A stretch of 64,000 bases of DNA from Pseudomonas serboccidentalis (GCF_028830055.1 NZ_CP101655.1:2052880-2116879), one strand, 5' to 3'. Positions 54,256 to 63,633 are shown, counted from the stretch's first letter. Numbers and translations: made by a program. The notes: generated by a model from the letters alone, not told the origin.

Positions 54256-55332
54256 TCAGGCCCGAACCTGTGCCCGAAGACGTTCGGCAGCGCTCGACAG
54301 TAACTGTTCCGTTGCGCTGAAGCCCAGGCAACCGTCGGTGACCGATACGCCGTAGCGCAGAGCAGGGCTCAAAGGCTGGCAGCCTTCGAACAGATGCGAC
54401 TCGATCATCATGCCGATCAAGGAACGATCACCTTGCAAACGCTGTTCGAGCACCTCGTTGAATACGTCGGGTTGGCGCAGAGGGTCCTTGCCGCTGTTGG
54501 CGTGGCTGCAGTCGACCATGATTCGGCTCGGAATCTTCAGGCGGGTCAAGTCGGCCTGGACTCGGGCCACGCTGGCGCGATCGAAGTTCGGACCATGATG
54601 GCCACCGCGCAGTACCAGGTGAGTGTCGGGGTTACCCGAGGTCTGGATGATCGCCGGGTGCCCATGGCTGTCGACGCCGAAGTGGCGATGCGGGTGCGCT
54701 GCCGAACGCATGGCATCGACGGCCACGCTGACTCCACCGTCGGTGCCGTTCTTGAAGCCAACCGGCATGCTCAGGCCGCTGGCCATTTCCCGGTGAATCT
54801 GCGATTCGGTGGTGCGTGCGCCGATGGCGACCCAGCCAAGCAGGTCGTCGAAGTAGCCGGCAGCCATTGGCTGCAGCAGTTCGGTAGCAATGGGTAATCC
54901 CAGGCGAACCATCTCGAGCATCAATTCACGTGACAGGGTCAGGCCGGCCGCCATGTCATCGCTGCCGTCCAGATGCGGGTCATACGCCAAGCCTTTCCAG
55001 CCAACAGTGGTGCGTGGTTTTTCAACGTAGGCGCGCATGACCAGGAGCATTTCGTCGCTGACATCGTGTGCCAGTCGGGAGAGCTTTTCGGCGTATTCGA
55101 GCGCGGAGCGCGGGTCATGAATCGAGCAAGGGCCGACGACGACCAGCAGGCGATAGTCTTCGCCATCGAGAATCGCGCGGATCGCCTGGCGGTGGGCGGC
55201 GACTTGCTGGGCCAGAGCATTGCTCAACGGCAATTGTTGCTTGAGCTGCAACGAGCTGGGCAGACGCAGGGTCAGCGCTTCGTTGGCAGAATTGAGGGTG
55301 GACAGTGGCAGAGCAGAAACAGACGAGTTCAT
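54256..55332 (-). CDS. aroF: 3-deoxy-7-phosphoheptulonate (DAHP) synthase, class I
   Basis: DAHP synthase condenses PEP and erythrose 4-phosphate, the first step of aromatic synthesis. The 358-residue protein has the type I motifs LLVVVGPCSIHD, YVEKPRTTVGWKGL and DCSHANSGKDP. Which isoenzyme (Tyr-, Phe- or Trp-sensitive) cannot be told from motifs; the symbol is tentative. The ATG at 55332 has AGGAA eight bases upstream; an in-frame start 66 bases earlier would overlap the second leader ORF. Two aromatic-rich leader ORFs and a terminator upstream suggest control by attenuation. Confidence 0.92.
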   Translation of the reverse strand: MNSSVSALPLSTLNSANEALTLRLPSSLQLKQQLPLSNALAQQVAAHRQAIRAILDGEDYRLLVVVGPCSIHDPRSALEYAEKLSRLAHDVSDEMLLVMRAYVEKPRTTVGWKGLAYDPHLDGSDDMAAGLTLSRELMLEMVRLGLPIATELLQPMAAGYFDDLLGWVAIGARTTESQIHREMASGLSMPVGFKNGTDGGVSVAVDAMRSAAHPHRHFGVDSHGHPAIIQTSGNPDTHLVLRGGHHGPNFDRASVARVQADLTRLKIPSRIMVDCSHANSGKDPLRQPDVFNEVLEQRLQGDRSLIGMMIESHLFEGCQPLSPALRYGVSVTDGCLGFSATEQLLSSAAERLRAQVRA

Positions 55333-55379
55333 ATTCGGGATTCCTGGGCTGGCGGCGGGTTCTTCCCGCGCACTCGGCC

Positions 55380-55532
55380 CTACTGGGGTGTTCGACAATT
55401 GGCCGTATTGGCTGCGTGTGTGTGCTTGCCACCTGTGGGTGACCGATCGGAGGCGGCAGGCTGTCCCGAGCGGAGGCTGGTAAATCGCCAGGCGGTAAAA
55501 CTGTCGTAACGGTAATAAGTGGCGTAGTTCAT
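55380..55532 (-). CDS. Tyr-rich leader ORF upstream of DAHP synthase (leader 2)
   Basis: A 50-codon frame with AGGAA seven bases before its ATG begins MNYATYYRYDSFTAWRFT: four Tyr, two Phe and one Trp in the first 17 residues. It ends 48 bases before the synthase start. The rest (SGQPAASDRSPTGG...) is unremarkable. The Tyr cluster suggests ribosome stalling under tyrosine shortage. No T-run terminator lies between it and the synthase gene, so control could be translational. Confidence 0.6.
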   Translation of the reverse strand: MNYATYYRYDSFTAWRFTSLRSGQPAASDRSPTGGKHTHAANTANCRTPQ

Positions 55533-55581
55533 GTCGTGATTCCTCAAAGTGTCTGGTGTGTTGCTGAAAAAGTTGGGGCCT

Positions 55582-55621
55582 GAAAAAACAAAACCCCCGG
55601 TCGGGAGGCCGACCGGGGGTT
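55582..55621 (-). terminator. Attenuator-like Rho-independent terminator between the two leaders
   Basis: On the minus strand the stem ACCCCCGGTCGG / CCGACCGGGGGT (loop of four) is followed by TTTTGTTTTTT. It lies 46 bases after the stop of leader 1 and 50 before leader 2, the position expected of an attenuator. Confidence 0.88.
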
Positions 55622-55667
55622 GAGAATTCTCTGGTAGGCGACCCGTTTTCATGGGCGCCGGTGGGTA

Positions 55668-55796
55668 TCAGGCGCGCCAGTGGCTAAACCAATACCCAAA
55701 ATAAAAGCTGGCTGGAGCGCAAACGTCATTCACCCGGGCAGCCGCAACCGAGCGCAGGGCGCTGGTGGAACGAAGCGGTGAGAGGGCGTTGAACAT
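55668..55796 (-). CDS. Aromatic-rich leader peptide upstream of DAHP synthase (leader 1)
   Basis: A 42-codon frame has GGAGA seven bases before its ATG. Near the end it has FYFGYWFSHW (residues 31-40): three Phe, two Tyr and two Trp in ten codons. GGGTAT inside these codons (55697-55692) pairs with ATACCC at the stop (55668-55663), which would compete with downstream folding. A strong terminator follows. This is the classical layout of an amino-acid attenuator sensing charged tRNA-Phe, -Tyr or -Trp. Confidence 0.75.
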   Translation of the reverse strand: MFNALSPLRSTSALRSVAAARVNDVCAPASFYFGYWFSHWRA

Positions 55797-55949
55797 GATC
55801 TGTCTCCGATGAATGCGCCGAGCTTACTAGAGCCCCGTACACCTGAGCAATCAGAAATTGCTATCGCTCATTCAACGCATTACCTATCGCTTGAGTGGTA
55901 CAGATGTTGTGACACACTGGGTGTTTTGTCAGAAGCCCAAGGATGAATC

Positions 55950-56711
55950 ATGTCGACGTTCACTGTTGCGGCAGCCCAATCGCTTTCCGTTGCCGGTGAT
56001 CTGGCAGCGAACATTGCCCGTCATTTGCGCTTTATGGCCGTGGCGGCAGAGCAGGGTGTCGATCTTCTGGTGTTCCCGGAACTGTCGCTGACAGGCTACG
56101 AAGGCCAGATGGCCGCAGACATGGCAATTGACCCTCAGGATGCGTTGTTGCAGCCATTGCGCGATTGCGCTCGTGAGCTGGGCATCAACGCAGTCGTCGG
56201 CATGCCGATTCGTCTGAAGGACAGCTCGCAGGTATTGATCGGTGCTTTGACCCTGGGCAGAGACGGTTCTTTTGAGGTTTACAGCAAACAACACTTGCAC
56301 GCGGGCGAAGAGCGTTTCTTTTCACCTGGTGCTGGTGGCTCGACCCTGCGTATAGGCAACGACACCGTGGCATTGGCGGTCTGCGCCGACTTTTCCCACG
56401 CCAGTCACGCAGCGACGGCCGCCGGTCTGGGAGCCGACCTGTACGCGGCAGGCGTGTTGATCGGCGAAAACGGCTATGGCGTGGACAGTGCGCTGCTGCA
56501 AGGCTACGCGCAAAGCCACTCGATGGCGGTGCTGATGGCCAATCATGCCGGGCTCACGGGCGGGTGGCAGTCGGCGGGGCGTAGCGCGGTCTGGTCTGAA
56601 CGCGGGACGCTGGTGATTGCGGCACCAGGACCTGGCGAATTATTGGTGATTGCCCGCCGTGATGCCGGCAATTGGCAGGGACAGCTGGTTTGCGTCGCGG
56701 TGGAGCCATGA
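55950..56711 (+). CDS. Carbon-nitrogen hydrolase (nitrilase superfamily)
   Basis: The 253-residue protein has the Glu-Lys-Cys triad of the superfamily: E44 in LLVFPELSLTGYE, K113 in YSKQHLHAGEERFF and C145 in ALAVCADFSH. These amidases hydrolyse non-peptide C-N bonds; the closest groups include omega-amidases and beta-ureidopropionase-like enzymes, and the substrate cannot be told here. The ATG follows AAGGA. Its stop overlaps the GNAT gene start (ATGA), so the two are co-translated. Confidence 0.9.
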   Translation: MSTFTVAAAQSLSVAGDLAANIARHLRFMAVAAEQGVDLLVFPELSLTGYEGQMAADMAIDPQDALLQPLRDCARELGINAVVGMPIRLKDSSQVLIGALTLGRDGSFEVYSKQHLHAGEERFFSPGAGGSTLRIGNDTVALAVCADFSHASHAATAAGLGADLYAAGVLIGENGYGVDSALLQGYAQSHSMAVLMANHAGLTGGWQSAGRSAVWSERGTLVIAAPGPGELLVIARRDAGNWQGQLVCVAVEP

Positions 56712-57151
56712 CCTACCGTTTGCGTCGCGCTGAACCGGGTGATCTGGTGTTTGCCCGAGCGCTGGCGTGTCGGAACATGCTGCGCTATTACATTGACCAC
56801 GACTTGTTGTGGCAGGACGAGGCGTTCGATGTTGGCTGGTCCGGACGAGACAACTGGCTGATTATGCGTGCTGATGTCCCTATGGGATTTTTCAGCCTCA
56901 GCCGGGATCGTCGGGCGCTGTACATCCGCGAGCTGCAAATCGCTGAAGCTTTTCGCGGGCAGGGTGCGGGTTCTTGGGCGATCGATCAGGTTATTGCCGT
57001 GGCCCGCACTGAAAGACGTCCGGCGCTGCGTTTGACCGTATTCAAAAATAATCCGGCACAAAGTCTGTATAAGAGAAAAGGCTTGCAGGTGTGCGGTGAG
57101 GACGAGTGTTTCCTGAGGATGCAGCTCGATTTCGGTACACCTGTGCTCTGA
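56708..57151 (+). CDS. GNAT-family N-acetyltransferase
   Basis: The 147-residue protein has the GNAT acetyl-CoA loop as AFRGQGAGSWAIDQ, preceded by the strand LYIRELQIAE and followed by ALRLTVFKNNPAQSLYKRKG, the usual C-terminal block. It overlaps the preceding amidase gene by four bases, so the two may act on the same small molecule. The substrate is unknown. Confidence 0.88.
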   Translation: MTYRLRRAEPGDLVFARALACRNMLRYYIDHDLLWQDEAFDVGWSGRDNWLIMRADVPMGFFSLSRDRRALYIRELQIAEAFRGQGAGSWAIDQVIAVARTERRPALRLTVFKNNPAQSLYKRKGLQVCGEDECFLRMQLDFGTPVL

Positions 57152-57278
57152 AACCCACGGCCGGCAAGCCCTCAATGATGAATTGAAACTTTTTAAATGC
57201 GGCTTGCCGCTAGGTCTGTCTGGCACTTTTTGCTAAGGTGTCGGGCATCCCAATAAGACCATATCGCGAGGTGTCTGC

Positions 57279-57920
57279 TTGATTAGGGTGCTAGTGGTCG
57301 ATGACCATGATCTCGTTCGTACAGGCATTACACGGATGCTGGCCGATATCGATGGCTTGCAGGTGGTTGGCCAGGCCGAATCCGGGGAAGAATCCCTGAT
57401 CAAGGCCCGTGAGTTGAAACCCGATGTGGTCCTGATGGACGTCAAGATGCCCGGTATCGGTGGTCTTGAAGCCACGCGCAAACTGTTGCGCAGTCATCCG
57501 GACATCAAGGTCGTCGCTGTCACGGTGTGTGAGGAAGATCCATTTCCTACACGTCTGTTGCAGGCCGGTGCCGCCGGTTACCTGACCAAGGGCGCGGGTC
57601 TGCCGGAAATGGTCCAGGCCATTCGGCTGGTATTTGCCGGCCAGCGTTACATCAGTCCGCAGATTGCCCAGCAACTGGCAATCAAGTCGTTCCAGCCCAC
57701 CAACGATTCGCCTTTCGATGCGTTGTCCGAACGGGAAATCCAGATCGCGTTGATGATTGTCGGCTGCCAGAAGGTGCAGATCATTTCCGACAAACTCTGC
57801 CTGTCGCCGAAAACGGTGAACACCTACCGCTACCGGATCTTCGAAAAGCTGTCGATCAGCAGTGATGTAGAGTTGACGTTGCTGGCTGTGCGCCACGGCA
57901 TGGTTGATGCCAGCGCCTGA
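57279..57920 (+). CDS. gacA: Response regulator GacA
   Basis: GacA, with its sensor GacS, switches on the small RNAs that titrate RsmA/CsrA and so controls secondary metabolism in Pseudomonas. The 213-residue protein has a receiver domain (DD at residues 8-9, phospho-acceptor D54 in LMDVKMPG, Lys in LTKGAG) and a LuxR-type helix-turn-helix ([13 protein letters not shown]...[17 protein letters not shown]). The start is TTG at 57279, as in other Pseudomonas gacA genes, with GAGG upstream. uvrC follows after two bases, the conserved gammaproteobacterial order. Confidence 0.97.
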   Translation: MIRVLVVDDHDLVRTGITRMLADIDGLQVVGQAESGEESLIKARELKPDVVLMDVKMPGIGGLEATRKLLRSHPDIKVVAVTVCEEDPFPTRLLQAGAAGYLTKGAGLPEMVQAIRLVFAGQRYISPQIAQQLAIKSFQPTNDSPFDALSEREIQIALMIVGCQKVQIISDKLCLSPKTVNTYRYRIFEKLSISSDVELTLLAVRHGMVDASA

Positions 57921-57922
57921 CC

Positions 57923-59746
57923 ATGACTGAAACATTCGATTCCAGCGCCTTCCTGGCGACCGTCAGTGGGCGTCCCGGCGTATATCGCATGTTCGACAGC
58001 GATGCGCGCCTGTTGTACGTGGGCAAGGCCAAGAACCTCAAGAAGCGCCTTGCCAGCTATTTCCGCAAGACCGGGCTGGCGCCGAAAACTGCCGCACTGG
58101 TCGGGCGTATCGCGCAGGTCGAAACGACCATCACCGCCAACGAAACCGAGGCGTTGCTGCTTGAGCAGACCCTGATCAAGGAGTGGCGGCCGCCGTACAA
58201 CATTCTGTTGCGCGACGATAAGTCCTACCCCTATGTGTTTCTTTCCGACGGTCAATTTCCGCGCCTGAGCATCCACCGCGGCGCGAAGAAGGCCAAGGGC
58301 AAGTATTTCGGCCCGTACCCGAGCGCCGGGGCCATTCGCGAAAGCCTCAGCCTGCTGCAAAAGACCTTTTTTGTCCGTCAGTGCGAAGACAGTTACTACA
58401 AGAACCGCACGCGCCCGTGCCTTCAATATCAGATCAAACGCTGCAAGGCGCCTTGTGTCGGGCTGGTCGAACCAGAGGTCTATGCCGAGGATGTACGTCA
58501 TTCGGTGATGTTTCTCGAGGGACGCAGTCACGCGCTGACCAATGAGCTGTCGACGGCGATGGAAGAGGCGGCTATCAACCTCGAATTCGAACGCGCCGCC
58601 GAGCTGCGCGACCAGATTGCCTTGCTGCGCCGGGTTCAGGATCAGCAAAGCATGGAAGGCGGCACCGGCGACATCGATGTCATTGCCGCCTTCGTCAACC
58701 CGGGTGGCGCCTGCGTTCATTTGATCAGCGTGCGCGGCGGACGGGTACTCGGCAGCAAGAACTTCTTCCCGCAAGTCGGTATTGAAGAGGACGTTGCGGA
58801 AGTCATGGCCGCATTTCTGGGACAGTACTTCATCAGCAGTCCGGAGCGCGACCTGCCGAGCGAGTTGATCGTCAACGTGGTCCCTGAAGACGCCACAGCG
58901 TTGATCGAAGCCATTCACGAGTTGCGTGGTCGAGAACTGACCATCAGCCACCGGGTGCGTGGCACGCGGGCACGCTGGCAGCAATTGGCGGTCACCAATG
59001 CCGAGCAGGCACTGGGCGCGCGTCTGGCCAACCGCCAACACACTGCCGCGCGCTTCGATGCACTGGCTGAAGTGCTGAACCTGGATGAGCCGCCGCAGCG
59101 CCTGGAATGCTATGACATCAGTCATTCCAGTGGCGAGGCCACCGTCGCTTCCTGTGTTGTGTTCGGCCCGGAAGGTGCGATCAAATCCGACTATCGTCGC
59201 TACAACATTGAGGGCGTCACGGCGGGCGATGACTACGCCGCCATGCATCAGGCGTTGACCCGACGCTTCAGCAAACTGAAGGACGGGGAGGGCAAGTTGC
59301 CGGACATCCTGTTGGTGGACGGCGGTAAAGGTCAGCTGTCGATGGCCCGTGATGTGCTGAACGAACTGGCGGTGCCTGATCTCATTCTGTTGGGTGTAGC
59401 GAAAGGTGCTACACGCAAGGCCGGCTTCGAAACTTTGTATCTTAATGATGCCGCGCACGAGTTCACTTTGCGCGGCGACTCGCCCGCACTGCACCTGATC
59501 CAGCAGATTCGCGACGAAGCCCACCGGTTCGCGATTACCGGACACCGTGCGCGGCGCGGCAAGACCCGCCGCACGTCGACGCTGGAAGGCGTTGCGGGCG
59601 TCGGACCGACCCGTCGTCGGGACTTGTTGAAACATTTTGGTGGATTGCAGGAGCTGACTCGTGCAAGCATCGAAGAGATCGCCAAAGCACCGGGGATCAG
59701 TAAAAAGCTCGCAGAGTCGATTTATGCAAACCTGCATAGCGAGTAG
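57923..59746 (+). CDS. uvrC: Excinuclease ABC subunit C
   Basis: UvrC makes both incisions in nucleotide excision repair. The 607-residue protein has the GIY-YIG domain at the N terminus ([20 protein letters not shown]), four cysteines in the linker ([20 protein letters not shown] ... CKAPC), a UVR motif at about 205-240, the RNase H-like 5' nuclease (DGGKGQ) and a C-terminal helix-hairpin-helix pair ([14 protein letters not shown]). It is co-transcribed with gacA and pgsA. Confidence 0.98.
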   Translation: MTETFDSSAFLATVSGRPGVYRMFDSDARLLYVGKAKNLKKRLASYFRKTGLAPKTAALVGRIAQVETTITANETEALLLEQTLIKEWRPPYNILLRDDKSYPYVFLSDGQFPRLSIHRGAKKAKGKYFGPYPSAGAIRESLSLLQKTFFVRQCEDSYYKNRTRPCLQYQIKRCKAPCVGLVEPEVYAEDVRHSVMFLEGRSHALTNELSTAMEEAAINLEFERAAELRDQIALLRRVQDQQSMEGGTGDIDVIAAFVNPGGACVHLISVRGGRVLGSKNFFPQVGIEEDVAEVMAAFLGQYFISSPERDLPSELIVNVVPEDATALIEAIHELRGRELTISHRVRGTRARWQQLAVTNAEQALGARLANRQHTAARFDALAEVLNLDEPPQRLECYDISHSSGEATVASCVVFGPEGAIKSDYRRYNIEGVTAGDDYAAMHQALTRRFSKLKDGEGKLPDILLVDGGKGQLSMARDVLNELAVPDLILLGVAKGATRKAGFETLYLNDAAHEFTLRGDSPALHLIQQIRDEAHRFAITGHRARRGKTRRTSTLEGVAGVGPTRRRDLLKHFGGLQELTRASIEEIAKAPGISKKLAESIYANLHSE

Positions 59747-59778
59747 AATGCCAACTCACCTCGTAGCCAGTTGTGCCG

Positions 59779-60339
59779 ATGAATATCCCTAATCTGATTA
59801 CCGTTCTACGCGTCCTGCTCATCCCGATCTTCATTTTGCTGTTTTACCTGCCTTACCAGTGGAGTTACATGGCGTCCGCCTCGGTATTCGCCTTTGCGGC
59901 GGCGACTGACTGGCTGGATGGCTACCTGGCTCGTCGCCTGGAACAAAGCACGCCGTTCGGCGCCTTCCTTGATCCGGTCGCCGACAAGTTGATGGTGGCG
60001 GTGGCATTGGTGCTGCTGGTACAGGAACACGGTAACTTGTGGTTGACGTTGCCTGCTGCAGTCATCATTGGTCGTGAGATCGTCGTATCGGCCTTGCGTG
60101 AGTGGATGGCCGAACTCGGTGCTCGCGCGCATGTAGCGGTGTCCAATCTCGGTAAGTGGAAAACTGCCGCGCAGATGCTGGCGCTGGTGATCCTGCTGGC
60201 CAATCCCCGTGACTTCAGCTTCTGGGTCTTGCTGGGTTACGCCTTGCTGATGATCTCGGCAGGCCTGACATTGTGGTCGATGGTTCAATACCTGCGGGCT
60301 GCCTGGCCGCATCTGAAAACCGACGTTGAAAAGAAATAA
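59779..60339 (+). CDS. pgsA: CDP-diacylglycerol-glycerol-3-phosphate 3-phosphatidyltransferase
   Basis: PgsA makes phosphatidylglycerol phosphate in the inner membrane. The 186-residue protein has the CDP-alcohol phosphotransferase signature D-x2-DG-x2-AR-x8-G-x3-D-x3-D, seen from [10 protein letters not shown] to DPVADK, plus four to five membrane helices. The ATG at 59779 ([11 protein letters not shown]) is the normal start; a GTG two codons earlier is less likely. tRNA genes follow 60 bases later. Confidence 0.97.
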   Translation: MNIPNLITVLRVLLIPIFILLFYLPYQWSYMASASVFAFAAATDWLDGYLARRLEQSTPFGAFLDPVADKLMVAVALVLLVQEHGNLWLTLPAAVIIGREIVVSALREWMAELGARAHVAVSNLGKWKTAAQMLALVILLANPRDFSFWVLLGYALLMISAGLTLWSMVQYLRAAWPHLKTDVEKK

Positions 60340-60399
60340 AACTTTTTTGAATCAAAGGGTTGACGGGGCTTCTGAAATCTATAGAATGCGCCACACCAA

Positions 60400-60475
<76 letters not shown>

Positions 60476-60521
60476 AGTTTGTACGCGGTTGTTGTTGTGC
60501 TACTAAGCAGCGATCGTTTGA

Positions 60522-60595
60522 GGCCGAGTAGCAAAATGGTTATGCAGTGGATTGCAAATCCACCTACGCCGGTTCGATTCCGACCTCGGCCTCCA
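60522..60595 (+). tRNA. tRNA-Cys (GCA)
   Basis: A 74-base cloverleaf with encoded CCA: acceptor GGCCGAG/CTCGGCC, anticodon arm GTGGATTGCAAATCCAC, T-arm GGTTCGATTCC. Its 3' half and following terminator are duplicated in mutated form at 63304-63400. Confidence 0.97.
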
Positions 60596-60600
60596 CTCTT

Positions 60601-60636
60601 AAAAACCCCGTAGATCAATGATCTACGGGGTTTTTT
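60601..60636 (+). terminator. Terminator of the tRNA-Gly/tRNA-Cys unit
   Basis: AACCCCGTAGATCA / TGATCTACGGGGTT stem with T-run, six bases after tRNA-Cys. Confidence 0.92.
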
Positions 60637-60694
60637 ATTGCCTGCGAAATAAAAAGAGTTCGCATATTTATCGATGTGTTCCGCATGTTTGCGG

Positions 60695-60826
60695 TTACTT
60701 CGTTGGTTTGACGATTGCGCCTACGCGCCGGTAAACCTTTTTTGTCATCTCTTGAGTGGAGTGTCCGAGAAGGGCGCTTGCATCGGCAATGTCGTCAATT
60801 TCGCTGGCTGCCTTCGGACGGGTAAC
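60695..60826 (-). pseudogene. C-terminal remnant of a tyrosine recombinase (phage integrase)
   Basis: Minus-strand sequence encodes RPKAASEIDDIADASALL, then GHSTQEMTKKVYRRVG and a normal end VKPTK-stop. This is the last 45 residues of a phage integrase with the catalytic Tyr (KVYRR). The matching block in the intact integrase at the right edge is RAKAATDKEE...LGHTTVGMTEQYIRM...VTPTK. The gene is cut at the R-x-KAA block, where tail-protein sequence begins. Confidence 0.78.
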
Positions 60827-60834
60827 GGTCGGCA

Positions 60835-61038
60835 TTGGTCGCGTTTTCGGCTACGGTAATTTTCAACATTCAGGGTGGGCAATCTTTCTATGGGCCCGGT
60901 CCAAGTGATGGGCTTGTCAATGGGATAACTGCTAACCAAGGGGCGGGCGGGACTGGGGCTGCCGCTGGGCCATCAACAGGTCCTTTTAGCGGCGGATATG
61001 GTGCGCCAGGCTGGTTTGCTGTAGGGGAATACGCATAG
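60835..61038 (+). pseudogene. C-terminal fragment of a phage tail protein
   Basis: A Gly-rich 67-residue frame (GGQSFYGPGPSDGLVNGI, then GGTGAAAGPSTGPFSGGYG) resembles the end of a tail fibre. It has no proper start and abuts the integrase remnant head to head, so it is a deletion product. Confidence 0.55.
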
Positions 61039-61296
61039 ATGGCTGCTTATGTGATCATTAAGAATGGTGCATGGGTGAATACAGCAGAATGGGACAGCAA
61101 GTCTCAATGGTCACTGCCGGAGGGAATTGTAGCCATCCCCTTCGATGATGGAGTTTATGGCTGGGACGTCAATGGCATTACAACGGTACGACCTGTGAGC
61201 AACATTTCTCTTCTCCGGTGGATCCGGAGAAATAATTCGGCCGCGTCTCTATTGGAAAAAAGGCCCAAGATTTACGGGCCTTTTAATTTTTTTTAA
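61039..61296 (+). pseudogene. Truncated phage tail-associated small protein
   Basis: The first 55 residues (MAAYVIIKNGAWVNTAEWDS...GWDVNGITTVRPV) resemble the small protein that follows tail fibre genes in Pseudomonas prophages. From about base 61201 the frame reads through a perfect palindrome (TTCTCCGG-N5-CCGGAGAA, 61211-61231) and a terminator, so the last 30 residues are not original. Confidence 0.5.
61258..61294 (+). terminator. Rho-independent terminator
   Basis: AAAAGGCCC / GGGCCTTTT with a 9-base loop, followed by AATTTTTTTT. It would end plus-strand transcription from the tail fragments; the opposing acyltransferase gene ends beside it. Confidence 0.8.
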
Positions 61297-61302
61297 ATAA
61301 TT

Positions 61303-62502
61303 TTAAGTCGGTTCTTTAGTCAGATCTTCCTGTTGCAACATCTTTTCAGTTGGTTTGTTTCCAAGTCGCCTGAACGGGACCTCAATTAGTCTGTGTGCAA
61401 CCTCGACAAGGGCAATGGTCATTAGAACTCCACCAATAGCAAGAGCAAGAGTGTGCTCTGGAGTTTCTATTAGGGTCCGCGACCCAGCGATGCGGCTGCA
61501 GCCTTCTATAACGATGAAAAAAGCAACACTGTGTAGAAGGTATAGTGCATATGAACGGCTTCCAAGCCAAAGTAAGACTCTATTTTTTGCCAAGCTCGGA
61601 AACAATAGTCCTTCATTGTAGGAGGCAATCAAAACAAACAGCCCAGAGGCCACCGCTAATAGCCCGACCGAAAAGCTGATGACTTTGCCGCCGGCCAGCA
61701 AACTCATGGATACCAACATGACCACGATGAAGGTCCATCGAGCCTTCACATTGCGCATCATGCCCGGTTTTATATGTAGATACAGGTCAGTGTCTTTTAT
61801 TAGCGCAATCACGACACCGTACAGGATGGGGTCTATTCGCGTTATCCACAACGATGAGAAAATATCTCGTTGAAGGGGGAACTGAATGGCGATTAACAGC
61901 AGGCAGACCGGCAGAAGATATTTTCTGAAAAATAGCAGGGTCAACGGAAGGACAATGTAGAACTGCTCTTCAAGTGAAAGCGACCAGTAGTGTGCGTTGA
62001 TTCCGCACAATGGCGTCACTTCTTTTACGCATTGGTAGGCATGCCAGTTGGCAGAGTAAAAAACAACCGCTACAGCATCGCCCAGGATGCCAATTGCACT
62101 ACCAAATATCCCAGTGCTGTTCCACGTTAGGGACAAAAATAATACAAATAATAACGCTGCCCAAGATAACGGTATCAGGCGAAAAAAGCGTCTGATGGCA
62201 AATGATGTGATTATTTTTATCTTTGGCTCATTCCTGTTTATTTTTATCTGTCGCAATAGTGAAGAAGTTACAACGAATCCGGAGATTGCGAAGAATATAT
62301 CAACGCCAAACCAGAAGTGTGCATGCTGAAAAACAGGCCACCAATACGCGGATAACCAGGGAAAGAACACAGGTATATGTGCAATCATAACTAGAGTTAC
62401 AGATATCCCGCGCAGGATCTCTATTTCTCCGTTGATGTTGTGAGACAGGCTTTTCAATTTTGACATCCTTGTCGTTTCATGGGGTGCGGCATAATGCCTC
62501 AT
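61303..62502 (-). CDS. Membrane acyltransferase-3 family protein
   Basis: The protein has about 399 residues and ten membrane helices. EILRGISVTLVMIAHIPVFF near the N terminus and GINAHYWSLSLEEQFYIVLP in the middle are the marks of OafA/YrhL-type acyltransferases that O-acetylate polysaccharides or LPS. Phage-borne members often modify O-antigen to block competing phages. GC content and codon use are clearly lower than in the flanking genes, indicating recent transfer. Starts at 62466, 62502 and 62544 are possible; 62502 has GGGGAG nine bases upstream. Confidence 0.83.
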   Translation of the reverse strand: MRHYAAPHETTRMSKLKSLSHNINGEIEILRGISVTLVMIAHIPVFFPWLSAYWWPVFQHAHFWFGVDIFFAISGFVVTSSLLRQIKINRNEPKIKIITSFAIRRFFRLIPLSWAALLFVLFLSLTWNSTGIFGSAIGILGDAVAVVFYSANWHAYQCVKEVTPLCGINAHYWSLSLEEQFYIVLPLTLLFFRKYLLPVCLLLIAIQFPLQRDIFSSLWITRIDPILYGVVIALIKDTDLYLHIKPGMMRNVKARWTFIVVMLVSMSLLAGGKVISFSVGLLAVASGLFVLIASYNEGLLFPSLAKNRVLLWLGSRSYALYLLHSVAFFIVIEGCSRIAGSRTLIETPEHTLALAIGGVLMTIALVEVAHRLIEVPFRRLGNKPTEKMLQQEDLTKEPT

Positions 62503-62804
62503 GATGGGCGTCTCCCCAAGAAAATTATCGCCTGCGAGCAGCATGCTTTCTCACTTTTCTGGCTATTCGTAAAAATGTGTCAGTGCCTTTGCCGTTTATG
62601 GATTACAAGAGTTTCTGGAGGCCCCCAAACCAAACACAGCCGCCACTGAACGGCTTTTTCGCTTGGTCAGGTTGAGCGCTGAAACGCTCAATCAAATGAC
62701 TCAGGCTTCGCGCAGCGGGATCGCCTACGCAATCGTCTTGCCCCGGCGGCACTGGCGACGTGGATCATGCAGCCGTTCGCGCTGCAAGCCTGTCAGGCGT
62801 ACGT

Positions 62805-63095
62805 TCAGAAGTTGTCACACTGATGAGGAAAGGAGGGCGCGAAGGGGGGGGCGCCTTTCAGCTTTTTGATTGCGGTGGAAAAGTGCGAGATCTGCCTGTC
62901 CTTTGCCATCAGCTCCCAGTTGCTTTTGATTTCGATATCGGTCGCCCGCCGGCTGGCATCATCTGCTTTTGACCGCGCGTCGATGGTCTGTTCCTGAATT
63001 TCGCTCTTACATATCTGGAGCTGATGCCGGCAGCTTTCGAGCGGCGTAGGGCAACCGATCCAATTGTCGGTGTCCTCTATGTAGAGGGGATCCAC
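62805..63095 (-). CDS. Uncertain phage-derived ORF, 96 codons
   Basis: A minus-strand frame from an ATG at 63095 gives a polar, helix-forming sequence (CKSEIQEQTIDARSKADDAS) that may be a remnant of a lysis or spanin gene. No domain is recognised, and the C-terminal part (APPFAPSFPHQ) looks random. It lies inside the island between the acyltransferase and the duplicated tRNA end. Confidence 0.3.
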   Translation of the reverse strand: MDPLYIEDTDNWIGCPTPLESCRHQLQICKSEIQEQTIDARSKADDASRRATDIEIKSNWELMAKDRQISHFSTAIKKLKGAPPFAPSFPHQCDNF

Positions 63096-63303
63096 GGGAT
63101 ATCTTGTTGATAGCTGGTTTTATATACAATGATCGAGGTGCGGCCGGCGGACCAGGATGAGGCGGCGATATGCACCGAGCGTTGCAAAACAGTGTTCCGC
63201 ATCCAAAACCGGTGGCCTCGGATTATGCGGGCTGTAGCCTCTTAAAAATCAGTAGCTTGGGAAACGGAAATAGTGCTAACCTATTGATCTACAGCGATTT
63301 ATA

Positions 63304-63400
63304 GATGGATTGCAAATCCGCTACGCCGGTTCGATTCCGAGCTCGACCTCCACTATAAGCAAGCTCCGTAGATCCATGATTTACGGTGCTTTTTTGTTTT
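63304..63400 (+). repeat. Mutated copy of the tRNA-Cys 3' half and terminator (attachment-site remnant)
   Basis: GGATTGCAAATCC, CTACGCCGGTTCGATTCCGA and CGACCTCCAC repeat tRNA-Cys from the anticodon arm to the CCA end with one deletion and a few changes. The downstream hairpin (CTCCGTAGATCCATGATTTA then CGGTGCTTTTTTG) repeats the tRNA terminator with several changes. It marks the right end of the island that starts at tRNA-Cys. Confidence 0.82.
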
Positions 63401-63546
63401 CATTGCGCTGCAAGATTTAGTCTTGAAATCAGCCGCTGTGAGCTTGCTTCACCGGGACGTGATGTATATATTTCCCGCTCTGCTTCACAAGGCTCAACAC
63501 TGTCCGGTTCGCTGGTCGACTGATTTGAGCTGTACACCGCGCTACC

Positions 63547-63633
63547 GCCCGAATGGCGAAACTGGTAGACGCATGGGACTTAAAATCCCCCGCTCGTAAG
63601 GGCGTGCCGGTTCGATTCCGGCTTCGGGCACCA
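63547..63633 (+). tRNA. tRNA-Leu (TAA)
   Basis: An 87-base class II tRNA with long variable arm (CCCCGCTCGTAAGGGCGT), acceptor GCCCGAA/TTCGGGC, anticodon TAA in GGGACTTAAAATCCC, and encoded CCA. Confidence 0.97.

Noticed and set aside
60835..63300. Functional tailocin or prophage
   Set aside because: Only short fragments of tail genes remain; there are no capsid, sheath, baseplate or intact lysis genes.
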